From Chitinophagaceae bacterium (GTDB lineage: Bacteria > Bacteroidota > Bacteroidia > Chitinophagales > Chitinophagaceae): 8,782 nt of DNA. The first letter of the stretch is position 1; every line of letters starts with the position of its first letter. Shown here in pieces: positions 7,348-8,782 of the stretch. The position numbers were made by a program, and so were the translations under genes. The notes under the pieces were generated by a model that saw only the letters and a list, made by a program, of their open reading frames with translations, ran no database searches and was not told the origin of the DNA. Location: NCBI GenBank assembly GCA_021151685.1, contig JAGKWS010000141.1, positions 1 to 8,782 on the forward strand, written 5' to 3'.

Positions 7348-8277
7348 TCAATGCTGGTTCAGGAAACCCGAAACGATTTCCTGCCACTCGGTGCCGTCTT
7401 GTTTCAGGGTTATTTCGTGCCCTGCACGGGAAAATATGTGCAAAGACTTTGGCCCTGCCAGATTTTGGTATATCTCTTCTGTTTCCCCCCTGCTCACATT
7501 GGGGTCGTGTTGGCCCCACAGTAGTAGGGTGGGTGTATGTACGCTGCGAGCATAGAGGGTCGGTTTGTGGCCAAATGCCCAGAACCCATTTTCTACACCA
7601 CCCCAAAAAGTAAGCAGCCCCGCCATAGGAAAGGCAGGCACCCCCATTTGCCCAAAGCGGGCGCACACAGTCTGGTACATGCTGCCAAACGGACACTCGG
7701 TAATGAGGGCATCTACCCGTAGCTGATAGACAGATACGGCACGCAGGATGGCCGCTGCGCCCATAGATGAACCGAATAGTATGATGCGCCTGTGGTGGTT
7801 GTGATGCAGGTATTGGTACACATTCAGTACCTCGGCCGCTTCTTTGTAGCCTACGGTAGTGCTGTTGCCGGGCGAGCCACCACTACCCCGAAAATCGGCC
7901 AGCAGCACATTGTAGCCCATGCGCCTGAAAGCGTAGGCCTTCACCAGCATCTTAGACTTGTCGCCACTGTAGCCATGAAACAGGGCCACTGTACCAATTG
8001 GTATCACCTTAATGTCGGTAGGCATATACCAACACTCGGTACCATCGGGCAGGTGAATGAGGCTGTAAGGAACAAGGGGTTTATATTCAGCCTTCGGACG
8101 TGGGTTACTCACACCCAGCAATACGGTTTTTAGTTTGCCTGCCAATGATAGTTTTTCGGGTGCCGGTGTTTTGGTAGCTGCATCGGTAAAGTGGGTGAGC
8201 TTCCATGCATGGAAGGCCGCTACCACATTCATAAGCAGGAAGAGTGCTGCGAGCGAAATGAGTAATTTCCGTTTCAT
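7348..8277 (-). CDS. Membrane-anchored alpha/beta hydrolase
   Basis: The 309-residue product belongs to the serine alpha/beta hydrolase fold. Residues 4-22 (KLLISLAALFLLMNVVAAF) form one hydrophobic segment after a basic start, either a signal anchor or an uncleaved signal peptide, so the enzyme domain probably faces the periplasm. The domain runs from about 70 to 307: VALFHGYSGDKS (97-108) gives the oxyanion-hole loop, LLADFRGSGGSPG (125-137) is the usual strand-4 loop, and LFGSSMGA (167-174) is the nucleophile elbow with Ser171. LLLWGQHDPNV (251-261) gives Asp258, and SRAGHE (283-288) gives His287, completing the triad. The substrate cannot be told; esterase or peptidase-like activity on small acyl substrates is the usual range. 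The start codon overlaps the stop of the upstream gene by four bases (ATGA), so translation is likely coupled and the promoter lies beyond the window. Confidence 0.87.
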   Translation of the reverse strand: MKRKLLISLAALFLLMNVVAAFHAWKLTHFTDAATKTPAPEKLSLAGKLKTVLLGVSNPRPKAEYKPLVPYSLIHLPDGTECWYMPTDIKVIPIGTVALFHGYSGDKSKMLVKAYAFRRMGYNVLLADFRGSGGSPGNSTTVGYKEAAEVLNVYQYLHHNHHRRIILFGSSMGAAAILRAVSVYQLRVDALITECPFGSMYQTVCARFGQMGVPAFPMAGLLTFWGGVENGFWAFGHKPTLYARSVHTPTLLLWGQHDPNVSRGETEEIYQNLAGPKSLHIFSRAGHEITLKQDGTEWQEIVSGFLNQH

Positions 8278-8782
8278 GATGCGGTATTGTTTTGCTTGCG
8301 CCGCCGTTGGCGCACATCGTACACAATAGCCAGCAGCATGCCACCGCCCATCAGCAGTGCAAAGATGCCCGCTCCCCTATTGTCTTTGTGTTCTTCGCGG
8401 CAGTAGTCTTCGGGTTTCAGAAATACATGAGGCCCACGCCTGAAGCCACAAACAGCCCCTGCCGATAGTGCTTCGTCTTCGGTACGGCGCACCTGCAGGG
8501 TTACGGTATCGCCCGGTTGGGCATAATCGTTTATCATGGCATAACGGCTTGCGCCAAATGCCGAACCGGTAATGCCAAACACCTCGCCCGGATACTCTTG
8601 CAGCCTGATGCGTACCGAGGGCGATTTGCCCATTGCATTTACCTCGGGTATGGCTGCTAACCGGCCGGTAACACTTTGCAGGTGCAATTCGGCTACAGAC
8701 GTAGGCCCACCAAGCAGCATACCCAAACTCATCATCAGAAACATGCTGCCCATACCCATCATAACAATGTAGCCAAGAATAG
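8274..8782 (-). CDS. Small two-helix membrane protein of unknown function, probably cut by the window edge
   Basis: I do not recognise this family. From the ATG at 8760-8762 it has 162 residues, but the frame stays open through the window end with further hydrophobic codons (ILGYIV) before that Met, so the true start may lie outside. A Met- and Leu-rich membrane segment covers the N-terminus to about residue 18. A soluble part follows (about 25-128) with probable beta strands (SVRIRLQEYPG, DTVTLQVRRTEDEA) and two cysteines (C105, C121). A second membrane helix spans about 131-148, before a basic tail (RQRRRKQ). Positive-inside reasoning puts the tail in the cytoplasm and the middle domain outside. 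The layout is like DUF3592-type proteins, though I cannot show homology. Its stop overlaps the hydrolase start by four bases, suggesting a shared transcript and possibly a shared task. Confidence 0.75.
   Translation of the reverse strand, partial: ILGYIVMMGMGSMFLMMSLGMLLGGPTSVAELHLQSVTGRLAAIPEVNAMGKSPSVRIRLQEYPGEVFGITGSAFGASRYAMINDYAQPGDTVTLQVRRTEDEALSAGAVCGFRRGPHVFLKPEDYCREEHKDNRGAGIFALLMGGGMLLAIVYDVRQRRRKQNNTAS

Noticed and set aside
7133..7696. A 187-codon minus-strand frame across the convergent terminator
   Set aside because: It overlaps the ends of two well-supported genes and runs through a 15-bp terminator stem; its sequence is Arg, Cys and His-rich with no domain.

Overview
The window reads as chromosomal DNA of a Bacteroidota bacterium, most likely Chitinophagaceae or a relative. 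Three things point there: large secreted adhesin-like proteins ending in a type IX secretion (Por secretion system) sorting domain, a dihydroorotase carrying the Bacteroidota-style DDQVHFREPG metal-site motif, and TAnnTTTG-type promoter boxes with no Shine-Dalgarno sequences before the start codons. The assignment rests on sequence motifs only.

Layout. From 1 to 3804 there are two tandem paralogous genes on the minus strand. Each codes for a signal peptide, four bacterial Ig-like repeats of about 75 residues and two prealbumin/CnaB-like regions. The right-hand copy (1876-3804) is complete and ends in a T9SS sorting domain. The left-hand copy runs off the window at base 1, just before where that domain should be. 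A hairpin flanked by T-rich tracts on both sides (1801-1845) separates the two, and another strong hairpin (3925-3953) lies between the pair and pyrC. The minus-strand dihydroorotase gene pyrC (3974-5308) is divergent from a plus-strand gene for a 591-residue outer-membrane beta-barrel protein of the RemB/Wzi-like type (5398-7173); 89 bases with promoter-like boxes facing each other lie between them. After a long bidirectional terminator (7250-7295) come two minus-strand genes that overlap by four bases: a membrane-anchored alpha/beta hydrolase (7348-8277) and, upstream of it, a small two-helix membrane protein (8274 to the window edge).

How the genes fit together. PyrC is a housekeeping enzyme of pyrimidine synthesis and probably has no functional link to its neighbours. 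The two Ig-like proteins are predicted cell-surface or secreted products of T9SS, and the barrel protein is an outer-membrane component, so most of the window serves the cell envelope. The hydrolase and the small membrane protein look translationally coupled. I found no CRISPR array, transposase, integrase, tRNA or rRNA, toxin-antitoxin pair or phage-defence system. The points of most interest are the tandem adhesin duplication with its fully conserved cysteine pattern, the Gln in place of the first metal-binding His in PyrC, and the opposed promoter boxes.
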